Shown piece by piece: positions 5,767-7,379 of a DNA stretch of 7,379 nucleotides. The notes beneath the pieces were generated by a model, which was given only the letters and a program-made list of their open reading frames with translations, ran no database searches and was not told the origin of the DNA. Location of the stretch: contig JAICIT010000119.1 of the NCBI GenBank assembly GCA_025960445.1, forward strand, positions 1-7,379. Reading direction: 5' to 3'. Source of the DNA: Bradyrhizobium sp. GTDB lineage: Bacteria > Pseudomonadota > Alphaproteobacteria > Rhizobiales > Xanthobacteraceae. The position numbers and the translations under genes were made by a program. The stretch's first letter is position 1. Each line of letters opens with the position of its first letter.

Positions 5767-6471
5767 CTAAACGCCAAGGTAAGCCTGTCGCACACGCTCA
5801 TCGGCGAGGAGAGCGACGCCTGTGCCGGCCAGCGTGACGCGGCCATTTTCAAGGACATACGCCTGGCTAGCGATCTTTAGCGAGACCGCGACGTTCTGCT
5901 CGACCAGTACGCAGGTCATCCCGGTGGCGTTGAGATCGCGAATGACCTTGAGCACGTCATGCACCACGGTCGGCGCAAGTCCAAGCGAGGGCTCATCGAA
6001 CATGATGAGTTCCGGCTCGCCCATCAGGCAGCGTGCAATTGCAAGCATCTGCTGCTCACCTCCGGAAAGCGTGCCGGCGGCCTGGCTTAGTCGCTCCGAT
6101 AGCTTCGGGAACATGGCCAGAACTCGCTGCCGGTTATGGTTGCGGCTCTGCTGGGCCCGCGGGAGCATGGCACCAAGATCAAGATTTTCGGCCACCGTGA
6201 GAGACGGAAAGATTTGTCGGCCCTCTGCAACCTGGCCGATGCCGAGGTTGCATACGCGGTGGCTGGACAGGCCGGCAATATCCGCCCCTCGGAACATGAT
6301 CCGACCCCTACTTGGCCGAAGCATTCCCGCGATTGTGCGGATCAGCGATGTCTTGCCGGCGCCGTTCGCACCGACGATGGCCACGATCGCGCCCTGTTTG
6401 ACCGTGAGCGATACGTTCTCCAGGGCCTGGGCATCGCCATAGAACACGCTGAGGCTTTCGACGTTGAGCAC
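5767..6471 (-). CDS. livF: LivF-type ATP-binding subunit of a branched-chain-type ABC importer
   Basis: One of two cytoplasmic ATPases that drive solute import through the LivH/LivM permease pair. The 234 residues are full length for LivF. Walker A is GANGAGKTS (34-42), the Q-loop segment is GQVAEGRQIFPSLTV (79-93), the signature is LSGGEQQ (135-141), Walker B is LIMFDE (155-160), followed by PSLGLAP, and the switch region is LVEQN (189-193), with Gln in place of His as is normal for LivF. One small departure is VAEGR where LivF proteins usually have VPEGR. The start is GTG at 6471-6469, with GGAGG (6483-6479) seven bases upstream inside livG. Its first base is also the last base of the livG stop codon (TAGTG), so the two are translationally coupled. 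After its stop a 198-bp gap separates it from the leaderless binding-fold gene. Confidence 0.95.
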   Translation of the reverse strand: MLNVESLSVFYGDAQALENVSLTVKQGAIVAIVGANGAGKTSLIRTIAGMLRPSRGRIMFRGADIAGLSSHRVCNLGIGQVAEGRQIFPSLTVAENLDLGAMLPRAQQSRNHNRQRVLAMFPKLSERLSQAAGTLSGGEQQMLAIARCLMGEPELIMFDEPSLGLAPTVVHDVLKVIRDLNATGMTCVLVEQNVAVSLKIASQAYVLENGRVTLAGTGVALLADERVRQAYLGV

Positions 6472-7193
6472 TAAAGCGCCTCCGCACCGAGATAAGAGTG
6501 AACCACGGCCGGATCGCGGAGCACATTCTCCGGTGTTCCCTCAGCAATCGCAGCTCCGTGGTGCAGAACCAATATCCGGGAGGCCAGCGCGGCAACCGCC
6601 CTCATGACATGCTCGATCAGCAGGATCGTGAGTCCCGCACGGTTGAGCTCGCGCAGAATGGCAACGATGCGATCGGTCTCGGTTGGCCGCAGCCCTGCCA
6701 TCACCTCATCAAGCAGCAGAAGTTTCGGCCGACCCGCCAGAGCACGCGCGACTTCGAGGCGCTTGCGATCGGGGAGCGTGAGGCTTGACGCGATTTGCGC
6801 GCGCTTGCCGAGCAGATCGAGCTGCGACATGATTTCGTAGGCGATGTTGCGGGCGCCTTCGAGCTCGTTGGTCTGCATGAGCGCGCCGACCACGACATTG
6901 TCCTCGACCGAAAGCGACGGAAACGGCCTTACCAATTGAAAGGTCCGGCCGATGCCGCGTTGTGCGATCTGGTCCGAGCGCAATCCGTCGATCTTCTCGC
7001 CCGCAAATGTGATCGAGCCGCCGTCCGGCGCCATCGCTCCGGCGATCATATTGAACAAGGTCGTCTTGCCCGCGCCGTTTGGCCCGATCACTGCGAACAT
7101 CTCGCCGGGCTGAACATCGAAACTGACGTGGCTGACGGCGGTAAGTCCGCGAAAGCGCTTGCTGACGTCGGTGACTGACAGCAGGCCTGTCAT
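6471..7193 (-). CDS. livG: LivG-type ATP-binding subunit of a branched-chain-type ABC importer
   Basis: The second ATPase of the importer, 240 residues, a usual length. It shows KRFRGLTAVSHVSF at the start of the domain, Walker A GPNGAGKTT (37-45), the LivG hallmark GIGRTFQLVRPFPSLSVEDNV (80-100) with Q-loop Gln86, Walker B LLLLDE (158-163), D-loop AGLRPTE (166-172) and H-loop His195 in LLIEHV. The signature normally LSYGQQR is here LTLPDRKRLEVARAL (138-152), lacking the SGGQ core. I recall similar variants from a subset of rhizobial LivG proteins, so it is not by itself a sign of decay. The ATG at 7193 overlaps the livM stop codon as ATGA, which supports it over the in-frame ATG at 7238; the longer form would begin 15 residues earlier with no evident ribosome site and would overlap livM by about 49 bp. 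Operon order is livM, livG, livF. Confidence 0.94.
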   Translation of the reverse strand: MTGLLSVTDVSKRFRGLTAVSHVSFDVQPGEMFAVIGPNGAGKTTLFNMIAGAMAPDGGSITFAGEKIDGLRSDQIAQRGIGRTFQLVRPFPSLSVEDNVVVGALMQTNELEGARNIAYEIMSQLDLLGKRAQIASSLTLPDRKRLEVARALAGRPKLLLLDEVMAGLRPTETDRIVAILRELNRAGLTILLIEHVMRAVAALASRILVLHHGAAIAEGTPENVLRDPAVVHSYLGAEAL

Positions 7194-7379
7194 TTGCGCG
7201 GCCTGTCGAGGCGCAGATGACGAGCCAACCAGGGCCATACACCATTGGGCTGGAGGGAAATAATCACCATCAGTGTCAAGCCGTAGAAGATTGCCTTTAC
7301 GCCCGGTGCGTTCAGGCCGAGGCTCTGCATGATTCCGGTCAGGCCTTCTCCGAGAGGCGTAAGAATAATCGCACCGACA
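7190..7379 (-). CDS. livM: LivM-type permease, C-terminal 62 residues only
   Basis: A coding frame without a visible start enters from the right edge and ends at TGA (7192-7190). Its 62 residues begin VGAIILTPLGEGLTGIM and contain a last hydrophobic helix, IFYGLTLMVIISLQ, followed by PNGVWPWLARHLRLDRPRK. A final helix followed by a P-x-G motif and a basic cytoplasmic tail is how LivM permeases end. Its stop overlaps the livG start as ATGA. By family it forms, with LivH, the membrane channel that LivG and LivF energise. Most of the gene, and probably livH, lie beyond the window. The fragment is short, so LivM rather than LivH is inferred from position directly before livG and from the tail. 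Confidence 0.83.
   Translation of the reverse strand, partial: VGAIILTPLGEGLTGIMQSLGLNAPGVKAIFYGLTLMVIISLQPNGVWPWLARHLRLDRPRK

Noticed and set aside
5822..6442. 206-codon open frame on the + strand opposite livF
   Set aside because: Antisense shadow of livF, whose Walker A, signature and Walker B motifs show that the - strand is the coding one.

Overview
The window reads as a GC-rich alphaproteobacterial chromosome segment. It most likely comes from Bradyrhizobium or a close relative (Nitrobacteraceae). I infer this from the style of the DUF2778/Tlde1-like protein at the left edge, the proline-rich single-anchor protein after it, and the branched-chain-type ABC transporter cassette. I could not run a search, so the genus is an inference. 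I see no RNA gene, mobile element, CRISPR array or integrase.

Left part (1-965, + strand). The 3' part of a DUF2778 (Tlde1, L,D-transpeptidase-like) gene runs in from the left edge and ends at 328. After a 137-bp gap with two small inverted repeats comes a 154-residue protein with one N-terminal membrane segment and a proline-rich tail (466-930).

Middle (966-3185, - strand). One large gene encodes a polytopic YfhO/GT-C-like membrane protein, probably a lipid-linked-sugar glycosyltransferase. It converges on the 154-residue gene and starts at a TTG codon. A 246-bp divergent intergenic region follows.

Right part (3432-7379). This is a high-affinity uptake locus. A LivK-type periplasmic solute-binding protein lies on the + strand; its best start is a GTG with a strong Shine-Dalgarno sequence. 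On the - strand, reading right to left, are the C-terminus of a LivM permease (cut by the window edge), LivG and LivF, with overlapping stop and start codons (ATGA and TAGTG). A 198-bp gap then precedes a second, unrelated solute-binding-fold protein (NMT1/SsuA/THI5-like) that lacks any visible signal peptide. That gap holds a 15-bp palindrome and a third copy of its half-site. LivK-type protein, LivM, LivG and LivF would together form a branched-chain-amino-acid-family importer, with LivH presumably beyond the right edge. The substrate cannot be read from sequence; leucine-type amino acids, amides or aromatic acids are all possible in this family. The leaderless second binding protein is the least conventional element: it may be a cytosolic ligand binder or enzyme linked to the imported compound.

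I see no clear evidence of a wholly new system. The points most worth following are the leaderless protein with its only two cysteines in a CACH motif, the palindrome cluster in front of it, and the non-canonical ABC signature of LivG.
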